Origin: Comamonadaceae bacterium
GTDB taxonomy: Bacteria; Pseudomonadota; Gammaproteobacteria; Burkholderiales; Burkholderiaceae_C
Assembly (NCBI GenBank): GCA_015999985.1
Contig: JAECRA010000023.1
Span: 1-62,765, forward strand
Reading direction: 5' to 3'
DNA length: 62,765 nt
This document shows, piece by piece, positions 26,839-36,777 of the stretch. The notes beneath the pieces were generated by a model. It made no database searches. It saw nothing but the letters and a program-made list of their open reading frames with translations, and was not told where the DNA came from. The first letter of the stretch is position 1, and every line of letters starts with the position of its first letter. The translations under genes and the position numbers were made by a program.

Positions 26839-28833
26839 TCAGTTCGCCGTAGATTTCCGGTAGAACACCATGGCATGTTCTGCGGCTTCGCGTGCGCCAC
26901 TGGCCAGAATGCCTCGCTTGATTTTGCCGACCACATGCATTTCGCACGGCTTGCAGTCGAAGCGCAGAGTCAGCTTTTCCTTACCGTTGACCAGATGCAG
27001 TGGCTCGGCTTTGATGGTGCCTTTGACCCCTATCACCCCTTTGGCCTGCTTGGGGCAAAGGCTCAAGGAAAAACGCACGCAGTGCTTGGTGATCATGAGG
27101 CTGACTTCGCCCTCTTCTTCCTGGCTTTCATAGGCGGCATCTATCACCTTCACGCCATGCCTGGAATAGAAGTCGTGCGCCTTGTGGTTGAACACATTGG
27201 CCAAGTAGCTCAATGTGTCGTCCGGGTATGGCACTGGTGGATTCACAGCCTGCGCACGGGGTAGGCGTTCCCAGGCCTTGGCTCGCGCAGCTTCCAACGC
27301 GGCCACGGCCTCCCGGCGCAAGGCGTTCACGGTGCTCGCAGGAACGAACCAGGGCCGGGACAAGGCCAGTTGAATATCAAACGGCGCAAAATCCGTCTCG
27401 CCCAGTCGGCTGAGCGATTCGCGCAGCTTCTGCGCAGCAGCCGATTCGTCCTTGGGCAGAGACCAATCCAGCGCCACGCTGGATTCGCCCGCGTAGCCGT
27501 CTTCATCAGTCAGCGCCAGTTGCAAGCCCCCCTCGCATTCACTCAGGTGCACCCACACGCCCATACGGCGATCAGAAGACTTCTTCTCTAGCGTACGCAC
27601 CCAATCCATGCTGCGGTTGCGGTGAACAATGGTGCCTTTGCGCAGATCTTGCAGCGTGGTCATGGAATCTTTCGGAAAGACGCGCCATAAGCCGCTGAGG
27701 CCCTCTGTGCCCTCTTGCTTCAGATTTTCCACACGGTTAGTCTGCGCGCCCACCAGTTCCTTTTGCTGGTTCCAATAGCAAAGACCATCGCCGTTAGACA
27801 GCTTGAGTTCCGGCTCATCGGTACGCAATTCGAAGTGGTCCGCCGCCACTCTGGAAACAAACCCAATCGGTTGCCCCGGGTTCTTGGGCGTATCGAACGC
27901 TCCAATATCGTCCTTGCGACCATTCACAAAATAATCCGTGAACTCGCGGTTGAAGTTTTGCAGTGGATCAGGCGTAAAAGCAAAATTTACTCGACCGCTG
28001 GAAGCTCTTGACAGTTCAGGGCGCTCTTCCAGAATGTCATCCAGAAGGCGCCTGTAGTGAGCCGTGATGTTCTTCACATAGGCCATGTCTTTATAGCGGC
28101 CTTCGATCTTGAAACTTCGCACCCCTGCATCAATCAAGGGGCCCAGATTCAGGCTTTGATTGTTGTCCTTCATAGACAGCACATGGGCATCATGCGCCAC
28201 GAATCGCCCCTGCGCGTCAAGGACCTGATAAGGCAGTCTGCAGGCCTGTGAGCATTCACCTCGATTGGCGCTGCGGCCCGTATGGGCATGGCTGATATAG
28301 CACTGGCCGCTGAAAGCCACGCAGAGTGCGCCGTGAATGAAAAACTCTATGGTGCAGCGCTCAGGGTCAAGCACGTCGCGTACACCAGCAATATCGTCCA
28401 ACGATAGCTCGCGAGCCAGTACGATCTGGGAAAAACCGACGTCTTGCAGGAATCGCGCTTTCTCAGGGGTGCGAATGTCAGTCTGTGTACTGGCATGAAG
28501 CTGAATAGGAGGCAAATCCAGCTCCAGAAGCCCCATGTCTTGAATGATGAGCGCGTCCGCACCAGCCTCATACACATCCCACGCCATGCGACGCGCATCT
28601 TCCAGCTCGTCGTCTCGCAAGATCGTGTTCAGCGTGACGAAAATGCGCGAATTAAAGCGGTGCGCATACTTGCTCAGCCGGGAAATATCCGCGACCGAGT
28701 TGCCTGCGCTGGCACGTGCGCCGAAACCAGGGCCGCCAATATAGACAGCATCCGCTCCGTGACGGATGGCTTCTATGCCGATATCGGCGTCTCGAGCAGG
28801 AGCTAGTAGTTCAAGTTCGTGGGCGTGAATCAT
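26839..28833 (-). CDS. rlhA: U32-family protein, 23S rRNA C2501 hydroxylation protein RlhA (YdcP)-like
   Basis: The 664-residue product closely follows the E. coli RlhA/YdcP pattern throughout: ELLAPARDADIGIEAIRHGA, DAVYIGGPGFGAR and HGALCVAFSGQCYISHA. GRSANRGECSQACRLPYQV, SFKIEGRYKDMAYVKNITAH and the C-terminal CVRFSLSLCPKQ with FDCKPCEMHVVGKIK also match. RlhA (about 650 residues) is needed for 5-hydroxycytidine at position 2501 of 23S rRNA; its conserved cysteines are thought to hold an iron-sulfur centre. It is longer than the tRNA-modifying U32 proteins TrhP/YegQ (about 450). The ATG at 28833 (MIHAHELELLAPARD) fits the homologue; an open in-frame stretch extends 33 bp further. A Bug receptor gene lies upstream on the same strand. 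Confidence 0.88.
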   Translation of the reverse strand: MIHAHELELLAPARDADIGIEAIRHGADAVYIGGPGFGARASAGNSVADISRLSKYAHRFNSRIFVTLNTILRDDELEDARRMAWDVYEAGADALIIQDMGLLELDLPPIQLHASTQTDIRTPEKARFLQDVGFSQIVLARELSLDDIAGVRDVLDPERCTIEFFIHGALCVAFSGQCYISHAHTGRSANRGECSQACRLPYQVLDAQGRFVAHDAHVLSMKDNNQSLNLGPLIDAGVRSFKIEGRYKDMAYVKNITAHYRRLLDDILEERPELSRASSGRVNFAFTPDPLQNFNREFTDYFVNGRKDDIGAFDTPKNPGQPIGFVSRVAADHFELRTDEPELKLSNGDGLCYWNQQKELVGAQTNRVENLKQEGTEGLSGLWRVFPKDSMTTLQDLRKGTIVHRNRSMDWVRTLEKKSSDRRMGVWVHLSECEGGLQLALTDEDGYAGESSVALDWSLPKDESAAAQKLRESLSRLGETDFAPFDIQLALSRPWFVPASTVNALRREAVAALEAARAKAWERLPRAQAVNPPVPYPDDTLSYLANVFNHKAHDFYSRHGVKVIDAAYESQEEEGEVSLMITKHCVRFSLSLCPKQAKGVIGVKGTIKAEPLHLVNGKEKLTLRFDCKPCEMHVVGKIKRGILASGAREAAEHAMVFYRKSTAN

Positions 28834-28889
28834 TTCCCCGATTATCCCAAGTCTGGCGCTGTGCATCCAGAGCTGGAGCTATCGGATGA

Positions 28890-29846
28890 TTACTCGATCT
28901 TGATATTCGCAGCCTTGACCAGTGCCGCCCAGTAAGCGCGACCTTGCGCCACTGATTTGGCGAGTTCTTGAGGCGCTTGGAAACTCACACTTGCCCCCGC
29001 TGCCTTGGCAGATTCGATCGCCTTCGGCTGTGTCAGCCCTTTTTCGAGCGCTGCGGCCAGTTTGCGTACGACTGGGTCTGGAGTATCAGCCGGCGCAAAC
29101 AGGCCTACCCAGGGGTTAAGTTGAAAATTAGGAAAGCCTTGCTCCATCGAAGTGGGCACGTCTGGCAGCATGGGATGGCGCTCTGAACCTGCAATGGCCA
29201 ATGCACGCAGGCGGCCTTGCTGCACATACCCCATGACGGCAGGCGGAGCAGTGATGAAAAACTGCACGCGGCCCGCGACCAAGTCTTGCATGGCCGGGCC
29301 AGAGCCTTTATAGGGCACGTGCACCATTTCAATGCCAGTGTCTTGCTTGAGGAGCTCGCTTCCCAGATGCGCCACTGAGCCCGTACCTTGCGAAGCAAAG
29401 CTCACGGCGCCTGGGTTTTTCTTGACGTATTCCACGAACTCCTTGAGCGAATGGACCGGAAGCGAAGGATGCACCACGACCACAGAAGGTGTGACCACGA
29501 CCCGGCCAATGGGCACGAACGATTCTGGACGCCATTTCAGGTTGTTGAATAAGAGCGGATTGACTTCGTGGTAGAGCGAATAGGAGGCCAGCAAGGTGTA
29601 TCCGTCAGGCTTGGCTTGTGCGACGTAGGTCGCCCCGATATTGGCGCTGGCGCCCGCCTTGTTGTCTACAACAACGCTGGATTTCAGCTCGCCTGCCAGA
29701 GCTTCTGCAGCCAGGCGCCCTGCCAGGTCGACAACGCCCCCCGGAGGAACAGGCACCACCACTGTGATGGACTTGTTAGGAAAATCCTGAGCCAAAGCCC
29801 CGGCCGCACCCCACAAAGCTGCGACAACCAGAACGAATCGAATCAT
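28890..29846 (-). CDS. Second Bug-family solute-binding receptor
   Basis: The 318-residue periplasmic receptor starts MIRFVLVVAALWGAAGALAQ, a clean signal peptide with AxA-type cleavage. QDFPNKSITVVVPVPPGGVVDLAGR, the Bug start, follows. VDNKAGASANIGATYVA and MVHVPYKGSGPAMQDLVAG are the expected internal blocks. Like the copy at 20129-21124, it has no TctA or TctB membrane partner here, so the ligand is unknown. It is followed on the same strand, after 56 bp, by the RlhA-like gene, which is probably a chance neighbour. Its upstream side borders a 685-bp spacer without genes. Confidence 0.9.
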   Translation of the reverse strand: MIRFVLVVAALWGAAGALAQDFPNKSITVVVPVPPGGVVDLAGRLAAEALAGELKSSVVVDNKAGASANIGATYVAQAKPDGYTLLASYSLYHEVNPLLFNNLKWRPESFVPIGRVVVTPSVVVVHPSLPVHSLKEFVEYVKKNPGAVSFASQGTGSVAHLGSELLKQDTGIEMVHVPYKGSGPAMQDLVAGRVQFFITAPPAVMGYVQQGRLRALAIAGSERHPMLPDVPTSMEQGFPNFQLNPWVGLFAPADTPDPVVRKLAAALEKGLTQPKAIESAKAAGASVSFQAPQELAKSVAQGRAYWAALVKAANIKIE

Positions 29847-30531
29847 GCTTCACCTCCATAAAAATGAATTTAATACTGATTGCAGCGCCGTACAAAACTG
29901 ACCGCAATTCAGTCCCGTAAAGCCGCATCACTTTAAGCAAAAAACGTCAGGTGCCGACCACACGGTCGAAATAACTCACGGAATAAATTTGAGCAATAAA
30001 ATCTCATCACAATTCACAATTCAAACTACGCCACACCCGAAACGAATCCATATTAAGCACTATGAGTCAATGAACCACCCGAGCCTGATAACCTAACAGC
30101 CGTATCATATAGGTCAACTTATTTTCGGAGCATATATCGATAAAAGAAAAACGACAAAGCACCAATCCGAATGCGCAGGGCCTGAAGCCTCTTTAACCTC
30201 GAGTGTCATGGAGCCGGCGTCGACCCATACAGTGTCGAACTCGCCTCAATGGCCGCGGCCAAAGCGCGGGCCCTACCGTCAGGACTAAAAGAGTTATGCA
30301 AGATGCGTGCCTGCTGTGGGTGCGGGAAACACGGCAACGCTGGGACCTGCACGGCCATCGCGTCCATCTCTATCCCAACCTAGACATGTGAGCTTGCAGA
30401 GGCAGCCTTCAACCATGCGCCTGGGCTGCATCTAACTGGATCGCAATCAGGATCAACTCTTTACCCGCACTGTGCGACTGCTGGCTTTCACTTAGTTCTG
30501 ACCAGTGCATACACGCTCAGAGCGCAAAGGA
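29847..30531. other. 685-bp spacer without a recognisable gene
   Basis: The left half (29860-30180) is AT-rich and may contain promoters for the Bug receptor. The right half (30190-30530) is GC-richer, with short open frames that resemble no known protein. No inverted repeats of insertion-sequence type, tRNA or RNA gene were seen. It could be decayed coding DNA. Confidence 0.35.
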
Positions 30532-31536
30532 TCAATTCATGAACTTGGATAGATCACCCTTCTTTGCTGCTTCGGCCATCTGTTCACATAGCTTCTTGGT
30601 CCCATCGAAGTCTCGTGATCCAGCTGTCATTACTTTCCGGACGTAGTCAACTCGACCCTCATAACATCCGGCATTCGACGCACATCTCATGGCCATATCA
30701 AACTCATTCTCGTCGCACTGCATTCCTAAGTTGCACGGCAACATATAAAGCGCGAAACCTACGTCCACCTCGGAGTCAAGTGGATACTCATCGCCACCAA
30801 ACTTGAACATAAGTTGGCCGGTAGCTGAATGACGATACAAAGCAAGTCGCATCCCCAGTTCTGATATCAACAGTGGATCTCCAAGTTTTATAACGTCATC
30901 CACCAATTTCTTTCTTCGCGCTAACTGTTCAAACCCACTGTCTTCCCCAAGTGCCTTGCCAGCAGAAATCAAGGGATCCTTAAGCGACGCTTCCGACTTC
31001 AGAACCTCATTAATATGGTGATCACTGAGCTCATCCGGCGTGAACATGGAGCATTTAGCACGAAGGCCTTCGGCGGCCGCTGAAATCTTTCCATAAACTT
31101 CATCATCCATTTCGACGCTGTAAGCAGTCTGACTTTCACCACCAAATGTTGTCTCATTCCTGATCGCGGAACACATCCTCAAGATTCTTGACGCATAAAA
31201 AATACCGCCTTTCTCAGGATTTTTCAGCGCGCTTTCATAAAAGGCACGATAGCTGCCGTTAACATTCAGCCGCAAGCCCGTCGCATCACCAGAATCAGGC
31301 GAATCATCTGGGTCAGGATTTTTTTCTTGGAGCCCGCCTTGACTATTTTCAATGCCATGATCGGATATGAGTAACGACTCATTATGGCCAGCCAGCTTAA
31401 TCGGCTTACTAGGCAAATCCTCACTTGCCAAACCAACATCGCGGCCATCAACATGAATAACTATAAACATCACAAGCAACAGAAAAACCAATAGCGCAAG
31501 TAATTTTGGCTTTAAAGAACCCTTTGAAATTTCCAC
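30532..31536 (-). CDS. Unrecognised membrane-anchored protein with a C-terminal four-cysteine motif
   Basis: The start is decided by an excellent AAGGAG site (about 31544-31549) placed 7 bp before a GTG at 31536; the open frame itself runs further, to 31707. The 334-residue product (VEISKGSLKPK at its start) has one N-terminal hydrophobic helix at about residues 12-28 (LLALLVFLLLVMFIVIHV). A polar, probably periplasmic, region follows. Near the C-terminus the cysteines Cys268, Cys274, Cys285 and Cys291 form C-x5-C-x10-C-x5-C in LPCNLGMQC...MRCASNAGCYEG. I have a memory of such CxLGxxC...C...GxC tails in uncharacterised envelope proteins of other proteobacteria, but no function is known to me. 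The gene is AT-richer than its neighbours. Confidence 0.65.
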   Translation of the reverse strand: MEISKGSLKPKLLALLVFLLLVMFIVIHVDGRDVGLASEDLPSKPIKLAGHNESLLISDHGIENSQGGLQEKNPDPDDSPDSGDATGLRLNVNGSYRAFYESALKNPEKGGIFYASRILRMCSAIRNETTFGGESQTAYSVEMDDEVYGKISAAAEGLRAKCSMFTPDELSDHHINEVLKSEASLKDPLISAGKALGEDSGFEQLARRKKLVDDVIKLGDPLLISELGMRLALYRHSATGQLMFKFGGDEYPLDSEVDVGFALYMLPCNLGMQCDENEFDMAMRCASNAGCYEGRVDYVRKVMTAGSRDFDGTKKLCEQMAEAAKKGDLSKFMN

Positions 31537-31891
31537 CCTATCACTCCTTCGCACGACAGGCCTACAGAGGCTCAATGTCCGGCCAATTCCTGCCGAGATC
31601 AAACAGCTCGCCACGGATAGGCACATCGGCCAACGAACGGACCTCTTCGGTCCAAGATTGCGAACGCCCCACCACAGCGAGGCGGTTAAAACACATCGAA
31701 AAAGCACCTAATGTAGTACTTTTTTATACTTTTCAAAAGACTTGACCCGGTAAGTTCTGCTCAGGTCAGCAAGCGCGCCTCCCGGAGCACCCCATGTCCT
31801 TCCTAGCCTTCGTGACCTCCGGCGAAGAATGAGCGGATACCATCCGCACAAGCCTGTTTACTTTTCCCCATCCGCCCCCAGCTAATTCGCC

Positions 31892-33922
31892 ATGGCAAAT
31901 CCACTTCTTGACTTCACCGACCTCCCCCTGTTCGACCAGATCCGCCCGGAGCACATTGCACCGGCGGTGGATCAATTGCTGGCTGAATCCGAAGCTGCGC
32001 TCGAAGCGACCGTAGCGCCGGATCTGCCGGCCGACTGGGACACCTTGGCGCGTACGCTGGACGTGGTGACTGAGCGCCTGGGCCGTGCCTGGGGTGTGGT
32101 GGGTCACTTGAATGCCGTGGCGGACACGCCGGAGCTGCGGGCTGCGTACAACGCCGAGCTGCCCAAGATCACAGAGTTCTGGACACGCCTGGGCTCTGAT
32201 GAGCGCCTGTACGAAAAATACAAAGCGCTCAATCCCTCTGCACTCAATACCGAGCAGCGCCAGGCTCTCAAGAACGCGCTGCGCAACTTCGTGTTGGGCG
32301 GGGCGGAGCTGCAAGGGGCGGCCAAGGAACGCTATGCAGAGATTCAGGAACGCATGGCCGCGCTCAGCCAGAAGTTCAGTGAGAACGCCCTGGACGCCAC
32401 CGATGCCTATGCCTACTATGCGAGCGAGCCGGAAGTTGTCGGCGTGCCTGACGACGTCAAGTCCGCTGCGCGGGCCGCAGCAGAATCTGAAGGAAAAAGC
32501 GGCTACAAACTGACGCTCAAACTGCCCAGCTACCTGCCTGTGATGCAGTTTGCCCAGAGCCGAGCCCTGCGTGAACGCCTCTACCGTGCCTATGCCACGC
32601 GCGCCTCAGATCAGGCAGAAGGCGATGCCACGAAATTCGACAACGCCCCTTTGATCCGCGAAATACTGGCACTCAGGCGAGAAGAAGCCCAGTTGCTGGG
32701 CTACGCCAACTTTGGCGAAGTCTCTGTCGCGGCCAAGATGGCTGACTCGCCCAAAGAGGTTGTCGATTTCCTGCGTGAACTGGCAGTCAAGGCCAAGCCC
32801 TTCGCAGAGCGTGATGTGGCCGATTTGCGCGAGTTTGCCAAAGAGAGCCTGGAACTGCCTGACCCGCAGAGCTGGGATTGGCCCTACATTGGCGAGAAGC
32901 TCAAGGAAGCCCGCTACGCCTTCAGCGAGCAAGAAGTCAAACAATACTTCCAGGCACCCAAGGTGTTGCAAGGCTTGTTCAAGATTGTCGAGACGCTCTT
33001 TGAAGTGGCTATCCGCCGTGACAGCGCCCCTGTGTGGCACCCGTCAGTGGAGTTCTACCGCATCGAACGCGACGGCAAGCTGCTGGGCCAGTTTTACCTG
33101 GACCCCGGTGCTCGCGCGGGCAAGCGCGGCGGCGCCTGGATGGACGACGTGCGCGCCCGCTGGCTGCGCCCTGACACCGGGCGGTTGCAAACGCCCGTGG
33201 CGCAATTGGTGTGCAACTTCGCTGAAGGGGTGGACGGCAAACCGCCGCTGCTCACGCACGATGACGTCACCACCTTGTTCCATGAATTTGGCCATGGACT
33301 GCACCACATGCTGACACAGGTCAGCGAACATGACGTTTCCGGCATCAGCGGCGTGGAATGGGATGCCGTGGAACTACCCAGCCAGTTCATGGAAAATTTC
33401 TGCTGGGAATGGGATGTGCTCAAGCACATGACGGCCCACGTGGACACCGGCCAGCCTTTGCCACGCGATCTTTTTGACAAGATGACCGCGGCCAAGAACT
33501 ACCAGGCCGGCATGCAGACTGTGCGCCAGATCGAATTTTCGCTGTTTGACATGCTGCTGCACACCGAACATGACCCCCAGCAGGACTTCCAGCCCATGCT
33601 GGATGCCGTGCGCCGGGAGGTCGCTGTGACTACTCCGCCACCCTTTGCCCGCACAGCCCAGACCTTCAGCCACATATTTGCGGGCGGATACGCCGCAGGC
33701 TATTACAGCTACAAATGGGCAGAGGTTCTATCCGCAGATGCCTATGCTGCTTTCGAGGAGACGGCATCTGCAGACGGAACGCCCAGCGTGGAGACCGGGC
33801 GTAAGTACCGCCGTGAAATCCTGGAAGCCGGCGGCAGCCGCCCCGCGATGGAATCGTTCAAGGCGTTCCGTGGCCGCGAGCCGAGCATGGATGCTCTACT
33901 ACGACATCAAGGCATGGCTTGA
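31892..33922 (+). CDS. prlC: Oligopeptidase A (M3-family zinc metallopeptidase)
   Basis: The 676-residue cytoplasmic peptidase degrades short peptides, including signal-peptide fragments. It starts MANPLLDFTDLPLFDQIRPEH and has the zinc motif HEFGH at residues 464-468, in TLFHEFGHGLHHMLTQVS. Further downstream are the SGVEWDAVELPSQFMENFCW block and the IFAGGYAAGYYSYKWAEVL tail typical of oligopeptidase A. The length agrees with the family (about 680). It is monocistronic here. I expect this gene to lie closer to folD in many comamonads; in this window about 14 kb of other genes separate them. Confidence 0.95.
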   Translation: MANPLLDFTDLPLFDQIRPEHIAPAVDQLLAESEAALEATVAPDLPADWDTLARTLDVVTERLGRAWGVVGHLNAVADTPELRAAYNAELPKITEFWTRLGSDERLYEKYKALNPSALNTEQRQALKNALRNFVLGGAELQGAAKERYAEIQERMAALSQKFSENALDATDAYAYYASEPEVVGVPDDVKSAARAAAESEGKSGYKLTLKLPSYLPVMQFAQSRALRERLYRAYATRASDQAEGDATKFDNAPLIREILALRREEAQLLGYANFGEVSVAAKMADSPKEVVDFLRELAVKAKPFAERDVADLREFAKESLELPDPQSWDWPYIGEKLKEARYAFSEQEVKQYFQAPKVLQGLFKIVETLFEVAIRRDSAPVWHPSVEFYRIERDGKLLGQFYLDPGARAGKRGGAWMDDVRARWLRPDTGRLQTPVAQLVCNFAEGVDGKPPLLTHDDVTTLFHEFGHGLHHMLTQVSEHDVSGISGVEWDAVELPSQFMENFCWEWDVLKHMTAHVDTGQPLPRDLFDKMTAAKNYQAGMQTVRQIEFSLFDMLLHTEHDPQQDFQPMLDAVRREVAVTTPPPFARTAQTFSHIFAGGYAAGYYSYKWAEVLSADAYAAFEETASADGTPSVETGRKYRREILEAGGSRPAMESFKAFRGREPSMDALLRHQGMA

Positions 33923-34033
33923 AAACAGGACGAATGCGCTAGGGTATTGCTGGGAGAAACCTGAAATGAATGCCATCATCGCCAGATAACGGCTCTTCGC
34001 TCCAGCGAAGACAGTTCCGTCATGCCCCCTAGG

Positions 34034-34053
34034 TGCCTGTTTTTGCACAGGCA
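34034..34053. terminator. Short hairpin downstream of prlC
   Basis: TGCCTGT (34034-34040) pairs with ACAGGCA (34047-34053) around TTTTGC, 110 bp after the prlC stop. There is no T-run, so it is a weak terminator candidate. Confidence 0.35.
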
Positions 34054-34113
34054 TGAGGCCCAATGGGTACGAGAAGGGGGTTTATGGTTTTACCTGGATT
34101 GATTACGTCTTAC

Positions 34114-34824
34114 ATGCGTTCCTTGCCCGCTCATTCCCTCGCTGCTGTTCTGGCCGCACTGCTTGTGGGCCACGCTGCCGAGGCCCAGCAGCTCTACCGG
34201 TCGGTAGGGCCTGACGGTCGCGTTACCTACTCAGACAAGCCGCCCGCCTCAGCCGCACCAAATAACCGCGCGCCTGCCGCTGGCACTTCGGGCGGCTCAG
34301 GCACCCCCAGCACGTCAGGCACCTTGCCTACTGCGCCAGGCGCGGCAGCCGGCGACGCCTCACTGCCGTTTGAACTCCGGCAGACGGCGCAGCGTTATCC
34401 GGTGACGCTTTACACGTCTGCGGAGTGTGTTCCTTGCAACAGTGGCCGCAATTTGCTCATCAACCGAGGGGTTCCTTTTACGGAAAGGACCATCTCGACC
34501 AGTGACGATTTGGCCGCGTTGCACCGGGCCACGGGCAACAATGAAAACAGCATGCCGCAGCTCACCATTGGTGGCCAGCAGCTAAGGGGCTTTTCTGACG
34601 CAGACTGGAGCCAATATCTGGATGCCGCAGGCTATCCAAAAACGTCGCAGTTGCCAGCCAGCTACCGCCGACCTGCCGTGACTCCCTTGGTGCCCGTGCA
34701 GGTGCGGCCAGTGTCACCTGGTGCGTTACCCGCCGCTTCAGAGCCTGGCGCAGAACAATCACCCAGCGCGCCGGAGGTCGCTCCTCAGCCCTCGCCAGCC
34801 AATCCTTCCGGAATCAGATTTTGA
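34114..34824 (+). CDS. Secreted DUF4124 / glutaredoxin-like protein
   Basis: The product is about 236 residues. It starts with a signal peptide (MRSLPAHSLAAVLAALLVGHAAEA). A DUF4124-type segment follows (QQLYRSVGPDGRVTYSDKPP), then a Ser/Gly/Ala/Pro-rich linker. Next is a glutaredoxin-like domain with the redox motif CVPC at residues 105-108 (VTLYTSAECVPCNSGRNLLI) and cis-Pro region NSMPQLTIGG. A Pro-rich tail ends the protein. It is probably a periplasmic thiol-redox protein; partners are unknown. An alternative ATG at 34084 has a GGGGG stretch only 3 bp before it and would lengthen the signal peptide by 10 residues. Confidence 0.8.
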   Translation: MRSLPAHSLAAVLAALLVGHAAEAQQLYRSVGPDGRVTYSDKPPASAAPNNRAPAAGTSGGSGTPSTSGTLPTAPGAAAGDASLPFELRQTAQRYPVTLYTSAECVPCNSGRNLLINRGVPFTERTISTSDDLAALHRATGNNENSMPQLTIGGQQLRGFSDADWSQYLDAAGYPKTSQLPASYRRPAVTPLVPVQVRPVSPGALPAASEPGAEQSPSAPEVAPQPSPANPSGIRF

Positions 34825-34884
34825 TTTCCATGGCGTGTGGCGTGTGAGGGACGAGGGGTGACTAAGAGGCTCCCCCGCTTCTGT

Positions 34885-35577
34885 CTAGTCAAAATTCAGC
34901 GTCCGCACGCCGTTCGCCGTTCCCAGCAGGCAGACAGAGGCTTTCTGATGGGCAAATACGCCCACCGTTACAACTCCGGGCCACTGGTTCACGGAAGACT
35001 CAAACGCCAGCGGATCACCGATGCGCAAGCCGGTCACGTCGAGAATGTGCTGGCCGTTGTCAGTCACCAAAGGTGAGCCATCTTTCATTCGCAAGGTGGC
35101 CTGGCCTCCTAAGGCAGCAAACTGCCTGACGATGCGCTGGGCAGACATGGGAATGATCTCCACCGGCAGTGGGAAAGCGCCCAAGACTTCTACCAGTTTC
35201 GATTCGTCTGCTATGCACACGAAGCGGCGCGATTGGGCAGCAACAATTTTTTCACGGGTCAGCGCGGCGCCGCCACCTTTGATCATGCACCCACGGGAGT
35301 CGATTTCGTCAGCGCCGTCGATGTAGACCGAAATCTCTTCCACTTCGGAAGAATCGAGTACCGGAATACCCAAGGCTTTCAGGCGAGCAGTGGAGGCTTC
35401 TGAGCTGGAAACGGCGCCGGAAATCTGGTCTTTCATCGTTGCCAACGCGTCGATGAATTTGTTGACGGTGGAGCCCGTACCCACGCCAACGATCTGTCCG
35501 GGCACCACATATTGCAGTGCAGCTTGGCCAACCAGGGCCTTGAGTTCGTCCTGGGTGGGAGCAGAGGGTGAAGGCAT
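34885..35577 (-). CDS. rpiA: Ribose-5-phosphate isomerase A
   Basis: The 230-residue enzyme interconverts ribose 5-phosphate and ribulose 5-phosphate in the pentose phosphate pathway. Family motifs are [59 protein letters not shown] and the KLV-containing [13 protein letters not shown]. The ATG at 35577 is preferred over a TTG 9 bp upstream, which lies too close to its AGGGA site. The gene is divergent from pyrD across only 42 bp, so the two promoters must overlap each other or the opposing 5' ends. The length is normal for RpiA. Confidence 0.97.
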   Translation of the reverse strand: MPSPSAPTQDELKALVGQAALQYVVPGQIVGVGTGSTVNKFIDALATMKDQISGAVSSSEASTARLKALGIPVLDSSEVEEISVYIDGADEIDSRGCMIKGGGAALTREKIVAAQSRRFVCIADESKLVEVLGAFPLPVEIIPMSAQRIVRQFAALGGQATLRMKDGSPLVTDNGQHILDVTGLRIGDPLAFESSVNQWPGVVTVGVFAHQKASVCLLGTANGVRTLNFD

Positions 35578-35619
35578 TTGCGACAATTCCCTAAATTACT
35601 TGCAAAGAAGAATTATCCA

Positions 35620-36681
35620 ATGCCGCTGCTCCCTTACGGCTTAGCCCGTCCGTTTCTTTTCAATCTGGACCCCGAAACAGCCCATGACCTGACCCTGGAC
35701 GCCCTGGCGCGCACGCAAGGAACACCGCTCTCGTGGGCCTGGTGCAATGGCCGGGTGAATGATCCGGTCACCCTGGCAGGTTTGCACTTTCCCAACCGTG
35801 TGGGGCTGGCGGCCGGATTGGACAAGAATGCGCGCGCCATAGATGCCTTTGCGTCCATGGGCTTCGGTTTCGTCGAGGTGGGCACGGTCACGCCCCTGGC
35901 TCAGCCGGGCAATCCGAAACCGCGCATGTTCCGCTTGCCGCAAGCCAATGCCTTGATCAACCGCCTGGGATTCAACAATGCAGGGCTGGATGCCTTTGTG
36001 CTCAATGTCCGAAATTCCCGCTTCCAGTCCAAGCGAGACGTCAATCCTGGGCCAGGCCGCATGATCCTGGGCCTGAACATCGGCAAGAATGCAGCCACCC
36101 CCATTGAAAAGGCCAACGACGATTACCTGACCTGTCTGGCGGGCGTATACCCGTATGCCGACTACGTCACGGTGAACATCTCCAGCCCCAACACCAAAAA
36201 CCTGCGTGACCTGCAGAGCGACGCAGCGCTGGACGCCTTGCTCGCGGCGCTTAAATCACGTCAGGCTGAACTGGCCGATCAACATGGCAAGCGTGTGCCG
36301 CTCTTTCTCAAGATTGCGCCGGACCTGGAACAAGCACAGGTCGAAGCGATTGCCGACGCGCTGCTGCGTCATGCCATGGACGGCGTCATCGCCACCAATA
36401 CCACCCTTTCTCGCGACGCCGTCAAAGGCATGGCCCATGCCGAGGAGACCGGTGGGCTTTCGGGTAGTCCGGTGCTAGAGGCCAGCAACCGGGTCGTACG
36501 CGCTCTGCGGACCGCTTTGGGCAAGGATTTCCCAATCATTGGAGTTGGGGGCATTTTGAGCGCCTCCGATGCGACCTCCAAGATCGAAGCAGGCGTCGAT
36601 GTCGTGCAAATCTACACCGGCTTGATCTACAAAGGTCCTGCGCTTGTCCGTGAAGTGGCGCAAGCCTTGGCACGTGCCTGA
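35620..36681 (+). CDS. pyrD: Dihydroorotate dehydrogenase (quinone), class 2
   Basis: The 353-residue flavoprotein oxidises dihydroorotate to orotate in pyrimidine synthesis and passes electrons to quinone at the inner membrane. It has the class 2 N-terminal membrane-association helix ([21 protein letters not shown]) and the FMN site [16 protein letters not shown]. Other signatures are the catalytic-region [31 protein letters not shown] and the C-terminal [20 protein letters not shown]. The ATG at 35620 gives the normal length; an upstream in-frame start at 35578 would run through the rpiA 5' end. It is divergent from rpiA. Confidence 0.97.
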   Translation: MPLLPYGLARPFLFNLDPETAHDLTLDALARTQGTPLSWAWCNGRVNDPVTLAGLHFPNRVGLAAGLDKNARAIDAFASMGFGFVEVGTVTPLAQPGNPKPRMFRLPQANALINRLGFNNAGLDAFVLNVRNSRFQSKRDVNPGPGRMILGLNIGKNAATPIEKANDDYLTCLAGVYPYADYVTVNISSPNTKNLRDLQSDAALDALLAALKSRQAELADQHGKRVPLFLKIAPDLEQAQVEAIADALLRHAMDGVIATNTTLSRDAVKGMAHAEETGGLSGSPVLEASNRVVRALRTALGKDFPIIGVGGILSASDATSKIEAGVDVVQIYTGLIYKGPALVREVAQALARA

Positions 36682-36777
36682 AACTTTGAATCGGGCCAAC
36701 AATCAAGCACGAGACATGGAGTAACCGCGACGTGGCACTCGCCTGCAAAGAATTGGAACACCTGGGACAATAGGCCC

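Noticed and set aside
30203..30391. 62-codon ORF in the spacer upstream of the second Bug receptor
   Set aside because: Arg-rich, no start context and no similarity to transposase or other remnants that I could recognise.
31537..31707. Upstream extension of the unknown membrane protein by 57 residues
   Set aside because: The AAGGAG site with 7-bp spacing identifies the GTG at 31536 as the start, and the extension would bury the anchor helix.
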